DNA from: Liolophura sinensis
Lineage: Eukaryota > Mollusca > Polyplacophora > Chitonida > Chitonidae
Assembly (NCBI RefSeq): GCF_032854445.1
Contig: NC_088303.1
Coordinates: forward strand, 20,155,501-20,219,500
Direction of reading: 5' to 3'
Length of the DNA: 64,000 bases
Shown here: positions 12,161 to 21,967 of the stretch, one piece after another
Position numbering within the stretch: position 1 is the first letter of the stretch
Layout of the letters: each line of letters opens with the position of its first letter
Notes under the pieces: generated by a model
The model's input: only the letters and a program-made list of their open reading frames with translations
Told to the model about the DNA's origin: nothing
Database searches by the model: none
Position numbers and translations under genes: made by a program

Positions 12161-13316
12161 GTATGATATATATATATCGAATAATGTTCGACAGTGGAGA
12201 CAGGGTTAATCAATATACCAAAATAACCCCTTATAAATAAGTAGACAAAAAATCCATCCTAACCTAAACATATCATGCATTTGTTATTCCTAATGTGATT
12301 CGAGACTGAACTTTCAGTCATTCAAGGAAACATGGCGCAAATAAAAGATACAGAAGCTGTCATCTATCAACTTCTTTACCGAATCGTCTGTCTGATGGGT
12401 GCAACATAACTGTCTTACCTGTGCATCAGCTCCTTTCTCACCAAGCAGCTGGCGTAATTCATGTGGCTCGGCTGCATGAGAAGAAAGAAAACAAATCGGG
12501 AAAAAGAAAGTAGTGATTAACTAGAAATACATAGAATTTTATTTGATTGCATTTGCATTGAACATTAAAGATGGAATGGCTTTTGTCTGTTCTTGTTCCA
12601 GGTAAATGTATTTCAAATAAATGAAAATTGATTAAGATTTAATGTCACGCAATATTTTAGCCACATCGTAGCGAAAACATATTATACAAGCAGGTTACGG
12701 TTTCCGTCATCAGAGTAAGTTGTAGTTATTGTAGTTAAATATAGTTACACAATTAGAGCTGTAAAATAACTGAAATACAGCCTACTGCAAACCCCCGCCG
12801 AACAACGTTAAGATCCGCACAGTGAACAGTTTAGTACATGTTTAATACCATGTTTAATACCATACTGGAACACAATCTGGGGCTTATAAGCGCAAAATGA
12901 TGTTTTAAACACCGTGGACACACTCTGTTAACCGCGCCCTCGGAGAGGGGTTTTGTTAGTTAGTCAAACTCTACAACAGGCTTGCCTATATAGGGGCTGC
13001 GGTGCTATTCTTTTCACCTCAATGGCCCCACGGAGCGCAAGGTATTTCGATTAGGTAAAAGGCGTCCTTACTCATTCAGTGATACAGATCACAAGCCCTG
13101 AGTAAATATACACATTAAAAGCTTGAATCCAGTTTTTCTGGCTCTGCGGTGATACATCATGTGGAAAATGTGTGGTGTGAAAGAACTGACAGCATTTAAC
13201 TCACAACAAAATACATAGTTCACCACTGCGGTAGAGTCCCATTGCTTTTCGTCCAGTAAGATTCGAACTTCCCAGTCTGTGAATCGACCATGAAAAAGCT
13301 CCCGTATCTTCCGAAT
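3985..13316 (-). CDS. SHFL-like: Shiftless-like antiviral RNA-binding protein, copy A (5' end not located)
   Basis: Homologue of vertebrate SHFL/C19orf66 (Shiftless), an RNA-binding zinc-ribbon protein known to block programmed -1 ribosomal frameshifting and to restrict viruses. Exons in order: 13205-13316, 12419-12471, 8776-8928, 6934-7034, 6147-6391, 3985-4235. All junctions are GT-AG and phase-consistent. Recognisable blocks are [17 protein letters not shown] (first CxxC and WW), a second CxxC with [26 protein letters not shown], and the tail [11 protein letters not shown], which parallels the vertebrate HISSGSTVATC. The Cys pairs needed for zinc binding are kept. The first coding exon, expected to be very short as in copy B, was not found upstream of 13,316. 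Introns carry SINEs and a minisatellite. Antiviral activity in this animal is inferred from the family. Confidence 0.85.
5305..5478 (+). mobile_element. SINE family 1, 5'-truncated
   Basis: Carries the 3' body ('aacctgcggatggtcgtggg', 'aatgctggccgccgtcgtat', 'caccaatcaaata') and ends in an (AAAT)n tail at 5,440-5,478. The tRNA-like head is absent. Lies in intron 5 of SHFL-like copy A. Confidence 0.85.
5815..6060 (+). repeat. Dispersed ~230-bp repeat, copy 1
   Basis: Shares blocks with 8,040-8,280: 'aggtggagaaaac', 'aagacacttgaaaat' and 'aaatgaggatgtaa', in the same order and spacing. Both copies lie in introns of SHFL-like copy A. No coding capacity or known family recognised. Confidence 0.5.
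6147..6391 (-). CDS. SHFL-like copy A, penultimate exon
   Basis: Acceptor TTGTTAG|AGGG and donor ATTACA|GTAAGT. Encodes [20 protein letters not shown], then a CNAPDC pair and a basic Gly/Arg run ([13 protein letters not shown]). The equivalent of the vertebrate segment with SPCYGC. Paralogous to exon 24167-24396; 245 nt here against 230 nt there, with identical phases. Confidence 0.88.
6531..6640 (+). mobile_element. SINE family 1, tRNA-like head only
   Basis: Head 'ggggcctccgtgattcagtt' with A-box-like and B-box-like (gagttcaagtcc) pol III promoter motifs, followed by unrelated sequence. A 3'-truncated copy. Confidence 0.75.
6934..7034 (-). CDS. SHFL-like copy A, zinc-ribbon exon
   Basis: Acceptor CTGACAG|GTAG and donor TTTGG|GTGAGAC. 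Encodes [14 protein letters not shown] and [15 protein letters not shown], two metal-binding CxxC/CxC knuckles. Exactly 101 nt, the same length and phase as exon 28078-28178 of copy B. The family normally has a CRKCRKRYEPVP type motif here, which fits. Confidence 0.9.
7308..7600 (+). mobile_element. SINE family 2, near full length
   Basis: tRNA-like head 'ggtggcttaatggttagagc' with a B-box-like stretch, body with 'gagaggttagagcaaggaaa' and 'ggcatgatacttcagtgg', and an ATAC tetranucleotide end. Typical of mollusc SINEs. Followed at 7,628-7,683 by a fragment of the family 1 3' end. Confidence 0.8.
7628..7683 (+). mobile_element. SINE family 1 3'-end fragment
   Basis: Only the last ~55 bases of the family ('gtgaaacattcttaagcacg', 'atcaaacaaata') are present, abutting the SINE family 2 copy. 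Confidence 0.55.
7684..8775. other. Intron of SHFL-like copy A
   Basis: AT-rich intron sequence between exons 8776-8928 and 6934-7034. Holds the second copy of the dispersed repeat and short random open frames. Nothing else recognised. Confidence 0.6.
8040..8280 (+). repeat. Dispersed ~230-bp repeat, copy 2
   Basis: Diverged partner of 5,815-6,060. See that entry for shared blocks. Confidence 0.5.
8776..8928 (-). CDS. SHFL-like copy A, CxxC/WW exon
   Basis: Acceptor TACTCAG|GACTTT and donor AAAATG|GTAACA; 153 nt in phase 0. Encodes [16 protein letters not shown] followed by [19 protein letters not shown]. Matches the vertebrate RQFACSSCDHVWWRRVP block. Copy B's equivalent is exon 28489-28620. 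Confidence 0.9.
8929..10539. other. Intron of SHFL-like copy A
   Basis: No coding exon with family motif or paired splice sites seen. Open frames near 9,674-9,925 and 10,466-10,657 show no recognisable domain, and the second runs into the minisatellite. Confidence 0.5.
10540..11215. repeat. Minisatellite, ~18 bp unit
   Basis: Array with unit close to TATCACCTCAAGCACAGG, more than 30 imperfect copies, inside an intron of SHFL-like copy A. Confidence 0.92.
11252..11425 (-). mobile_element. SINE family 1, truncated
   Basis: Reverse copy starting with an (ATTT)n tail and 'gattggtgttttacgccgta', continuing to 'cccacgaccatccgcagg'. The 5' half is missing. Confidence 0.85.
11426..12418. other. Intron of SHFL-like copy A
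   Basis: AT-rich non-coding sequence with a (TA)n microsatellite at 12,092-12,158. Nothing else recognised. Confidence 0.6.
12092..12158. repeat. (TA)n microsatellite
   Basis: About 33 uninterrupted TA units. Confidence 0.95.
12419..12471 (-). CDS. SHFL-like copy A, small exon 3
   Basis: Acceptor CATGCAG|CCGAG and donor GCACAG|GTAAGAC; 53 nt encoding [18 protein letters not shown] after the split Ser codon. It aligns with exon 37408-37442 of copy B (EPKEVRDTIYQ) and keeps the same entry and exit phases. Confidence 0.78.
13205..13316 (-). CDS. SHFL-like copy A, N-terminal helical exon
   Basis: Acceptor TTCCAG|ATTCGG and donor TTGTT|GTGAGT; 112 nt, exactly as in copy B exon 37680-37791. Encodes [17 protein letters not shown] and [10 protein letters not shown]. 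Corresponds to the vertebrate RRLREKFHGKVSS region. Confidence 0.82.
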
Positions 13317-13659
13317 CTGGAAAGGATTAACTTCTATGAAAAGCAGCCCAATAATCAATTTGTGCCTGGGATAAACCTATTTCTGTGGGTTATGTTTCTT
13401 CACTTGTTCTGCAAAGCCCATCAAAAGATGTAAAGTTAATACTGAATTGTTTTTTCGGCATTAGACCAAAGCATACATTTACTCGTAAAATACGCTTTTG
13501 GAGAAAGCTCTTCACTTTTCGCTCCTTTGACAGCAATGAACACTTTGCAGAATCCACGCAGTAACAAAAATCCAACACCCAAACCAGTTAACAAGCCTGC
13601 ATGCGTGATAACGGTTGTGCACTACTACAAAGTTACCTCCCTGGATTGTTGACTTTTCT

Positions 13660-13860
13660 TACCAACGGCTCTTATTATTGAGCCCGGAGGTACCAAACAT
13701 GGTACATACACACTTTAAGGCATGCCATACCTGATGGTACCAGTAGTTCCAAGGTACGACGCTAGGGGTCGCATATGCAGGTGAACATTGAACCGGTAGC
13801 TGTGCCCGTACAGCTGTTATTATTGTATCTACATGTACCAAACGTAGTATATGCAATTGG
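13660..13860 (-). repeat. Dispersed ~135-bp repeat unit, inverted copy
   Basis: On the minus strand carries 'cctagcgtcgtaccttggaa', 'ctactggtaccatcagg' and 'ggcatgcc', matching two tandem plus-strand units at 16,615-16,870. The copies bracket the solo LTR and the dead LINE in opposite orientation. Family not recognised. Confidence 0.65.
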
Positions 13861-14276
13861 AGGACAACAACTTTGAGCTACTGTGTCTTGAAATTCAGTC
13901 ACTTGGTCGATCATTAATTCTTGGTACACCATACTTTCCTCCACAAAGTAGTCCGCAAACATATGATAGTTTAAAGGGTGTCACACGTTATATGCTTCTA
14001 GTAATACTGTTCTAGTCGATGACTTGTTAAATAATAACTCAAAGTTTGTCTTGCCTATTATGACACGTCTTAATCTGGTGAATGTAATTCGTGAACCTCC
14101 CCTAATTTACCCAGCATTCATCAACACTTATTCACCCAATCATCACTACTGAATGCATTAAATTTACTGATTGTGGAGGCTTTGATGTGACGGACGAAAT
14201 AAGTGACCACAGAGGCATGTATTGCGAAGTAGGTTTTAGCTACAAAATTAATCGGGCTTATCAAAGAGATGTAAGG
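13861..14276. other. No gene seen
   Basis: Between the inverted repeat unit and the solo LTR. The missing first exon of SHFL-like copy A could lie in this area or further right, but I could not identify an ATG-plus-donor that fits. Confidence 0.4.
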
Positions 14277-14280
14277 TTAT

Positions 14281-15289
14281 TGTTATGTATGACTATTTAA
14301 CGTCTTCATGTACTGTTTGTCTGCGGACCTTTGTGAAAGCATAACAGGCCCTGTTATATATGTACAGCGCGGACCTGGCCGAAAGCACCTTGTTCAATGC
14401 TCTGTTTATTTAACTGACTGTTCATTGGCTGTTAAACTCTGTGTTTAAAAATAGTTGAATCCACCTGGCACGTATATAAGCCGTGTTTTCTGTGCAGAGG
14501 AGAGGTATTTTTGCTGCATCCACTGGGAGCCAGGAGAGTGTGAGACGCTCTCGTATCGAGTCCATTATTTTGATATGAGCTGGTGATGCCAGTTTCATTT
14601 GGGAGGACAGATTTTTATGCCGGCACCGTTTGTGTACCACTGATGTCTGGTTTATGTGAATTTCTGCGGAAGTCACGTTTATTGGTGTTCGGATCTTTAT
14701 TATGATTATACAGTGTGGACTGTGTAATTTGTTTAACACGCTGACCTCACCTGACCGACAAGGTCGTCAAGGACTCTAAACTGAAGTTTTCAGTTTTGCA
14801 AAGGACGCTCGTTCTGCCACAAGGTGACATTACTCTACGTCTCTCAACGGCTCGTTTGTGAGCTTCTGCGGGAGCTGTGACTGATCTGAAGTGGATTATA
14901 CCTCCATGCCTGTATTTACCCTGTGTTGTGCTCTGCGGGTGTGACGTCATTCAAAGGCTTGACTGTTCCAGTTCTGTGTAACCTGTGTACTGTGTTCGCG
15001 TTCGCTAACCTGGCGAAGTAGGCTACCTGTCTGGGACAATTTGTGACTTGTGTGAATTGTGTGTTTATCCCATGGTCTTTACGTTGGATCTCCTGGAACA
15101 CGTTCCTTGGGATACAAAGGTGAACTGGAAACTTTTAAAGACCGGTAATACTGATGTGTATGTTTTTTATGTTGTTGTTGTTGAACTGTCTGTAAAACTG
15201 TACGTCTCATTTTATATATAAAGCATTGTTTACATTGTAATATTGAGTCACTGAGTCTGTTTTCTGTTGCCGTTTTCAATACTGTAACA
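14281..15289 (+). mobile_element. Solo LTR, probably Ty3-like
   Basis: A 1,009-bp segment beginning TGTTATG and ending CTGTAACA, so the ends form a TGTTA/TAACA inversion. It is flanked by a 4-bp repeat TTAT (14,277-14,280 and 15,290-15,293). It holds a TATA box (GTATATAAG near 14,473), a CCAAT-like box, a CRE-like TGACGTCA near 14,943 and an A/T-rich end. No gag or pol follows, so it is a solo LTR. The Ty3-type assignment is an inference from ends and duplication length. Confidence 0.7.
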
Positions 15290-15429
15290 TTATACAAAAT
15301 TTAATACTTTGTTGGGTCCAGTCGGCTTGGGAGGCTATTTCCAGGATTGTCCAGATGTAGATGACATGTGTACGAAATGCACAGACAAATTGCACAGCAG
15401 TGCATAGCTAAGCAGACCTAAATCAGGAG

Positions 15430-16600
15430 TTGCCCCTCTTTCTGTAGTTGTAACCATTTCATTCCGAACAATGTGTTTCACAAGCATCAGTCAGGATTTC
15501 GGCCCCCCCATTCCACTGTATACCAGCTAAAAGAATTCTATCAGAGTTTGTGCCAAGGATTAGAAAACGGTGATTTCAAAGGTATGGGATTTCTTGATAT
15601 ATCAAAAGCATTTGATAGTGGATGGCATAAAGGTTTAATATATAAACTTCGTCAAAATGGTATTGAATATAATTTGTTAGTATGGTTTAGAAGTTATTTC
15701 ACAAACCGAAAAACAAAAGGTTATCTTATAACATGTCAGGCCCGACTCTAGGTCAACAAACGCTGGGATACCCCCACGGCTCTGGGACCTCTTCTTTTTT
15801 TGGTATACGCTAATGGTATTGCTGATAATATAATAATTATGTCTGGTCTATTTGCCAATTACACCTCAATGCAAAACTCCTCACCAAACGTTCTTGATCT
15901 CGAAATGATATTAAATCAGGAAGACAATCGTGAATTTGTCTAGGCAATGGAGGATACAATTCAATGCATTAAAATCAGTATTTATACCGTTTTCCAACAA
16001 GCTTTTTCAAAGGCCAGTAGAAATATTTCCTGACGATACCGCAATTAATCAATCCTCAAAGCACAAACACCTGGAAGTTTTTCTGCGCGCAAATTGCAAA
16101 TGGGATTCCCATATTTAATTTTTATGATCAAAGTTGCATAAAAAAGAATAGAGATACTTTGAAGGATAAAGTATCAAAATCAGTGAAGAAGCATTAGTAA
16201 GGTTGTATTTAACATATATTAGGCCTATATTAGAATATTCAAACTGCCCTCGGGAAATGACCTATCATTTAAAACAACTGCAACTCTCCGCTGAATGTTC
16301 ACTGGTCTCCCGATTTATACAAATGAAGAATATCACTATTACGAAACTGGGTGGAAAAATTGGTCGACAGAAAATAGCTAAGTTATAAATACTGTACAAG
16401 ATCCACCAGGTAATGATCCTGATTTCCTCATCGACATAAAGCCGCCTTTGCTAGGAGATGTTAATCCATATAACATGAGAAACAGATCAAATTATACCAA
16501 CCCAGCATGCCGCTTGGAACTACCAAAAAACTCATTTTTACAAGCAACATTACGCGACTGGAACGAATTAAGCGCTGAAGCTAAACAAAGCCCTACGTTG
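15430..16600 (+). pseudogene. Dead LINE reverse transcriptase fragment
   Basis: Broken frames give QSGFRPPHST, GFLDISKAFDSGWHKGL (RT motif A with the first catalytic Asp), NGIEYNLLVWFRSY, GPLLFLVY and, further on, MYLTYIRPILEYSNC and MRNRSNYTNPACR, in the usual order for a jockey/RTE-like non-LTR element. The catalytic box is changed from the expected FADD to FANY, and there are several stops and shifts. No poly(A) tail or target duplication identified. Confidence 0.85.
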
Positions 16601-16614
16601 ATTTCCACATGCAC

Positions 16615-16870
16615 ATGCGACCCTAGCGTCGTATCTTGGAACTACTGGTACCTTCACGTGCGGCATGCCCTAAAATTTGCCTCTACCACATTTGGTACCT
16701 CTAGGTGCAATAATAAGAGCTGTACAGGCCCAGCTTTCAGTTCGATGTTCATCTGCACATGCGCCCCTAGCGTCGTATCTTGGAACTACTGGTACCATCA
16801 GATGCGGCATTTCACAGAGTGTACATGGAGCACGTTTGGTACTTGTAGGTGCAATATTAAGAGTAGAATA
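16615..16870 (+). repeat. Dispersed repeat, two tandem ~135-bp units
   Basis: Units share 'cctagcgtcgtatcttggaa', 'ctactggtacc' and 'gcaataataagagctgtac'. See 13,660-13,860 for the inverted partner. Confidence 0.7.
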
Positions 16871-17201
16871 ATACAATAAATATTTGAAGTTAGTTCCCAG
16901 CTCCCAGTTCGACAGTCAGCTTTGAATATCAATCCAGAAAACGGGAGCTAAGCTGACATCTCAATGTCGGACCAGGAACTCGCAACTGGGAGCTAACTTC
17001 ACTGATATGTTTACATTTTGATACGCTGTAAAATTAAACGCAGTCTTACACACACACGTATTTGTAAATTCAACAGACGGAGTATGAAGGACTTGTGTCA
17101 CGGAACGTCGGGATAAGGAAGAGAATACTGGGCTGTAGACTGAATACTTGAAAAAACTTGAATATTCAGGTATCATCACAATGTACACACAGTGGGGAAA
17201 A

Positions 17202-17377
17202 ATGTTCGGTATAAGTACGTGAACGCATTGCTCGTTTTCACAAGCCGGATACATTCGCCTGCACAAATACACGTGTTACAAGTATCAAAAATGTTCGGTA
17301 TAAGTACGTGAACGCATTGCTCGTTTTCACAAGCCGGATACATTCGCCTGCACAAATACACGTGTTACAAGTATCAA
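17202..17377. repeat. 88-bp tandem duplication
   Basis: Two essentially identical copies (17,202-17,289 and 17,290-17,377), each beginning AATGTTCGGTATAAGTACG. Recent duplication; no coding content. Confidence 0.9.
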
Positions 17378-18154
17378 ACCATGAATATATGTGTAGTAGG
17401 CATACATTGACAACTTTTCTATAGTAGGCAGGCCTGTTCTAACTGCAGGTATAAAATACACATTCTTTGCTCTGTATGTATATGATGTATACGGAGTCCC
17501 ATATTACAGGGAAATCCACTAGTACACCCATGGTAGAGCGTTTCACTCGGTGGGCATGCCATAACCCAAAATATACCGTGTATGCCGCCGTCTCCCGCGC
17601 TTCCCCGAACACCTTGCCCTAACAAGTATAAGATAAGAATAGGGTATTTATCAGTAGCTACGTATAGTTTGGTTCCTAGCTTCGGGTTTGACGTCGCTCT
17701 CAAGAGCGCATCCGTCACAACACGACGACATTCTATCACTAGTATCCTTACACATTATGGACAGCACTGCGTACTTAACCGCTTAACCGATACTGTCTCT
17801 CCCCATAGGGCAGACCGTCAGTGTGCCCTTCTGTCACGTCTCGTGACTCTGGACAGCAACAGAGGCACGTATGAGTGTGACAATTTGTAGTTTACCTGTC
17901 TCTGTTTCTCTTCTTGTGCCTCAGCCATTCCTCGCCTGCTGGTTGGTATATATACTTTACCTGTCCGGTCCCGCCACCTCCCGAATGTAGGCCGGTCTTG
18001 TGATATCGATCACACGCCCCAGTTCTGACATGAGTTTTATGCAAGCTGCGATCGTGTAATTATTACTCCTGTGCAGACCTTATGCTAACCAGATTTATCT
18101 TTTTTTTTTAGAATTAAGTCTTTGTTTTCTTAGAATGAGATTTTTTGACTCCGG
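17378..18154. other. No gene seen
   Basis: Open frames on both strands (17,419-17,890) overlap and carry no domain or splice support. Confidence 0.45.
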
Positions 18155-18159
18155 GCCTG

Positions 18160-18400
18160 GAATTTATTTATTTATTTATTTAATCGTTTTACGCGGTACT
18201 CACAAATATTTCACATTATAAGACTGTGGCCAGCATTATGGTGGTAGGAAACCACGTAAAGCCCGGGGGAAAGCCATGAACAACCGCTAGGTTGATGCTA
18301 GGCCTTCCCACATATACACCCGGGGAGGAGGTCAGCATGAGCTGGATTTGAACTCACAACGCTGATGAGAGGTTCCTAGATCATTGCGCTGCACTAGCAT
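18160..18400 (-). mobile_element. SINE family 1, near full length
   Basis: Reverse copy from an (ATTT)n tail through 'ggccagcattatggtgg' to a degenerate tRNA-like head ('ttgaactcacaacgctgatg'). Confidence 0.8.
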
Positions 18401-18444
18401 CATGACCTGGAAAGAAATATTGTAAGACTGTGTTACAAAATAAT

Positions 18445-18612
18445 TTTTTATTTGACTTTATTGGTGTTTTACGACGTACCCTACTCAAAAATACTTCAGT
18501 CATACAACGGCAGCCAGCGTTATGGTGGGAGGAAATCGGCAAGAGCCCGGGACAAGCTGACAGATGTTCCAACGTACGATCGGAGAGGAAGCCAGCATGA
18601 GCTGACAACTCT
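18445..18612 (-). mobile_element. SINE family 1, truncated
   Basis: Second reverse copy only 40 bp away: 'attggtgttttacgacgtac' to 'gagaggaagccagcatgagc', head missing. Confidence 0.8.
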
Positions 18613-20450
18613 TCAGAAGGGAAAGAAGTGACGGGGTTATAGTTTCTTCCTCTAATTAAAATTATAATGATTTTTAGTTATGTACAATAATGCAGTCACA
18701 CCTTACCTAGTGTACATGGGATAGCCTGGTAGCGGATCAAATAATATACTAATCTCCCAACCTCAAGGAGAGTGCTTAAAGCGATGAGGTAAGGGGGTCT
18801 CTGTACAAAGATTAACATGCAGGATGGCTGCCAGTATCAAGTGACTGAAAGCTATGCAGATAGGATCGATTGACTTCAATACATTCTCGTTGTTGTTGTT
18901 TTTAACAGTCCAATGACCATGCTACATGAGCAGACTTGACCGTGGGTATACCAGGTATTGCCATGCGTGATAGCGTAAGATTACGCGGGAAATTAGGCCA
19001 TGTTACTGTGACAACGAAGATCAACATGTTACGCGTGAGTAGTGTTCAGTCAATATACTTGACCTTCTTTCTGGTTGGTTTATTTTCTGAAATCATATAC
19101 ATGTACTGGAACGATGCTGACCTAATCGCGGATCTAGGCCGAGGAAAGACTCACTTCGCCAGATACCTGTTAAATCTCCTCTCTAGCTAAATGGACGACG
19201 CCATGATACCATGTTTTTCCCTTAACACAACTCCATCTGTTGCCAAATGGACTACGCCTGTCAAGTAAACTGCGACGATTTCTTCTAACACGAACCCATC
19301 TTCAGTCATATGGACTCGTCCCCTATGTGTATATTTAGTGTTTTCCTTCGATATTTTTACGTTCTTTATACCAATAAACCTGGCGGCGTTTATAAATGAA
19401 AATATTCACCAATGTGATACATAGTTTGACTCAAGTATAAACCAGTCCTGATTTTAGTAGTATGCCTATTTTGTTTAAAAGGCGGTCAAATGAGTGTCAC
19501 GAAATCCGTACGAAAATGTCCAACCGTTCCGCAGCAACAAACACACACATGGAAAGGTCAGAGACCGTGAAAGATAGCCTTTATTCGTAAAAGCCTCTTT
19601 TCACGCAAGTGGGACTATATAACAAAATAGGCCCTACAAAAAATACGCACAACTACATGGCTATAATTCTGAGATCGGTAGTGATCTCAAATTAGTGAAC
19701 GGGAGAGCAGGCCAGCAGATCTGTGTTTCTGAAAGCTAAAATGGGAATGGAAAGAAAAATTCTCAGGTCTAAACATTTTAGAATGCACTACAAATCTAGG
19801 CATTATAAAAATTTGCTGTCCCGATTAAGACAAAATAGTACAATTCAAAGAAAATCCTACATGGCATTAAAACATTGACAATAATTCTTTCGATGATTAA
19901 GACAAGTATTTTCAAGCTTTTTAAAAATCACAAACTATCACATTTTTTAACATAATTGCGCGAAAAATGACCTTTATGGGATTCTAAAAGTATACATTTA
20001 TAAATTTCTGTTCTGTACATTTCCAGGTACATTCAAAAGTCTTTTACTTCCAAACCGTTGCATGGCATTGCTGGATCATATTTGTTAATGACGCTTTCTA
20101 AACAGAATTGCACCAATCCACGAATGCTTTAGAAAACAAGTACAGATATATTCGTCTTTAAACATATTGTCACAGGGGAAATGTAGCTTAATACACATTT
20201 CTCCTGGGTACATGCTTGTTTCATCGTGCATAGCCCTTATCTGAGACTTTCCTATTATTTCGCATTATTGTCACCTGCGTTACAAGCACTTGAGCGGTAC
20301 AGACTTTAAAATTAGGCTGAAAAAACATTGTATAGTTTCCTAGTGTCTAGGTGCGAGAGTTTCTTGATATTTCTAGGCTAATTTTGCATTTCCTTTATTC
20401 TATATATATATACTGTCTAATGTGATCAGCCAACAATAGACATTTGTTAG
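18613..20450. other. No gene seen
   Basis: Non-coding by my reading. The minus-strand first exon of SHFL-like copy A may still hide here. Nothing else recognised. Confidence 0.45.
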
Positions 20451-20454
20451 TTTT

Positions 20455-20640
20455 AATCCCGAAAAGCCTTTCCTTGGTTCTCTCCGGCCGTACGTGGGGA
20501 AGGTCTTCAGCAACCTGCGGATGGTCGTGAGTTTTCCCTGGGCTGTGCCCGGTTTCCTCCCACCATTATGCTGGCCGCCACTGGATAAGTGAAATATTCT
20601 TGAGTACGGCGTAAAACACCAATCAAATAAATAAATAATT
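20455..20640 (+). mobile_element. SINE family 1, 5'-truncated
   Basis: 'ctctccggccgtacgtgggg' to an (AAAT)n tail. Confidence 0.85.
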
Positions 20641-21845
20641 TTCATTGGTTGATGTATGCACGATCTAACAATTTAGGGCAATACCCCGATCCGTAAGCCT
20701 ATAATGCTCGTACGCAAGCGTTTTTGACTGCTACCATCGTTAATTTAGTTTTTGGTTGCTAATATTTCGCAACTTTTTTGTTTGATAGGCACCAAATAGT
20801 CAGATTTCGCAGATCTGTTTTATAGCCGCAGATTAATATTTTCCACGTTCTTATCAGCCGAAAACACATTTGTATCAAATATCACAGTGGGAGAGAAAAT
20901 ATACAATGGCATGTCATTAATATGATAATAAATAGTAATGGGGCGAAAGCTGAGCCCTTAAGAAGACGACGACGCTGATCCGTGGACCACATGGAAGAAT
21001 CCGTCGACATGCTTGAATACAGCTGTCTCTCAAAAAAAAAAATAATAATTTGTTTCGAACATGACGAAAAAGTCACGACCTCAGTTACAATATAAACACT
21101 AACTCCATATATTCTTGATGTATGTGTTTTAGAAAGTTTGAGTTGCATCCGGGTCTGTTAATTTTATCAGAAAGTCTGTTGTCTAATTGATGATAGAATG
21201 TAACAATATTCTGTCATATTCAACATAATACCCTGTTAGTCTGATAGAATCTTTATGTTGAATTACAGTATATGTTGGTTGTATTTAACAGAACAATCTG
21301 CTGCAATAACAGAATACATTCCAGCATCACTCAGACAAGAGATTATCTGTTAAAATTAACGGATTAATATTTTTAGTCTGACGTGAACAAGTTTTAATAA
21401 CTAATATAAAATTGACTTCTTAAGCACCGATTATCAATTGATTCTGGTACAGGTTATAAACTTTCACTTCTGAAAGATATTATGTAACAATGAACAGAAA
21501 CATCTGACCACCTAATGCATAGCATTTTATAACGTTATACATTGCGTATACAAAAATTACATTAAAAAGGCACAGTAGATAATGGCGATTAAACTTATCA
21601 AGTCACGAATCTTGATCAGTAAGACTATATAAACTGACTACCAAAACTATATTTCATGTATATTCTACAAAACAACAGGCTGTAAGTAACAAATTCGAAC
21701 CACACAAGTCGTCCAGAAACCTCCCCAAATTACTACCAGTCATCGTAGTCCACACGCGGTGTCAGCTGCTGTCAGACCCCGTGTCGTCAGAGACGTCGCA
21801 CAGATCGTACAAAGACTGCTAGATGCAACAGAATAGGAATTTTCC
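20641..21845. other. Downstream flank of SHFL-like copy B, no gene seen
   Basis: AT-rich with scattered A tracts. This would hold the 3' UTR of copy B and the intergenic space to copy A. Confidence 0.5.
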
Positions 21846-21967
21846 CTAGTCGGTATCTGGACGAAACGAAGCGACCGTGGATCCAGAGCTGACGTGGATA
21901 TTGCTGGGATAAAGCACGTTGTTCGCTTTAGCTTTCAAGCAGGTCTTCGGTGGTGGTTTGTCGATAT
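21846..21967 (-). CDS. SHFL-like copy B, terminal exon
   Basis: Acceptor ATCCAG|ATATCG, stop TAG at 21846-21848. Encodes IDKPPPKTCLKAKANN then VLYPSNIHVSSGSTVA and a short tail SFRPDTD. About half the length of copy A's terminal exon, so the acidic tail after SSGST is lost or truncated. Confidence 0.85.

Noticed and set aside
17419-17890. Possible genes of about 100 codons on both strands
   Set aside because: Overlapping frames, no domain, no splice sites, no repeat-free conservation cue.
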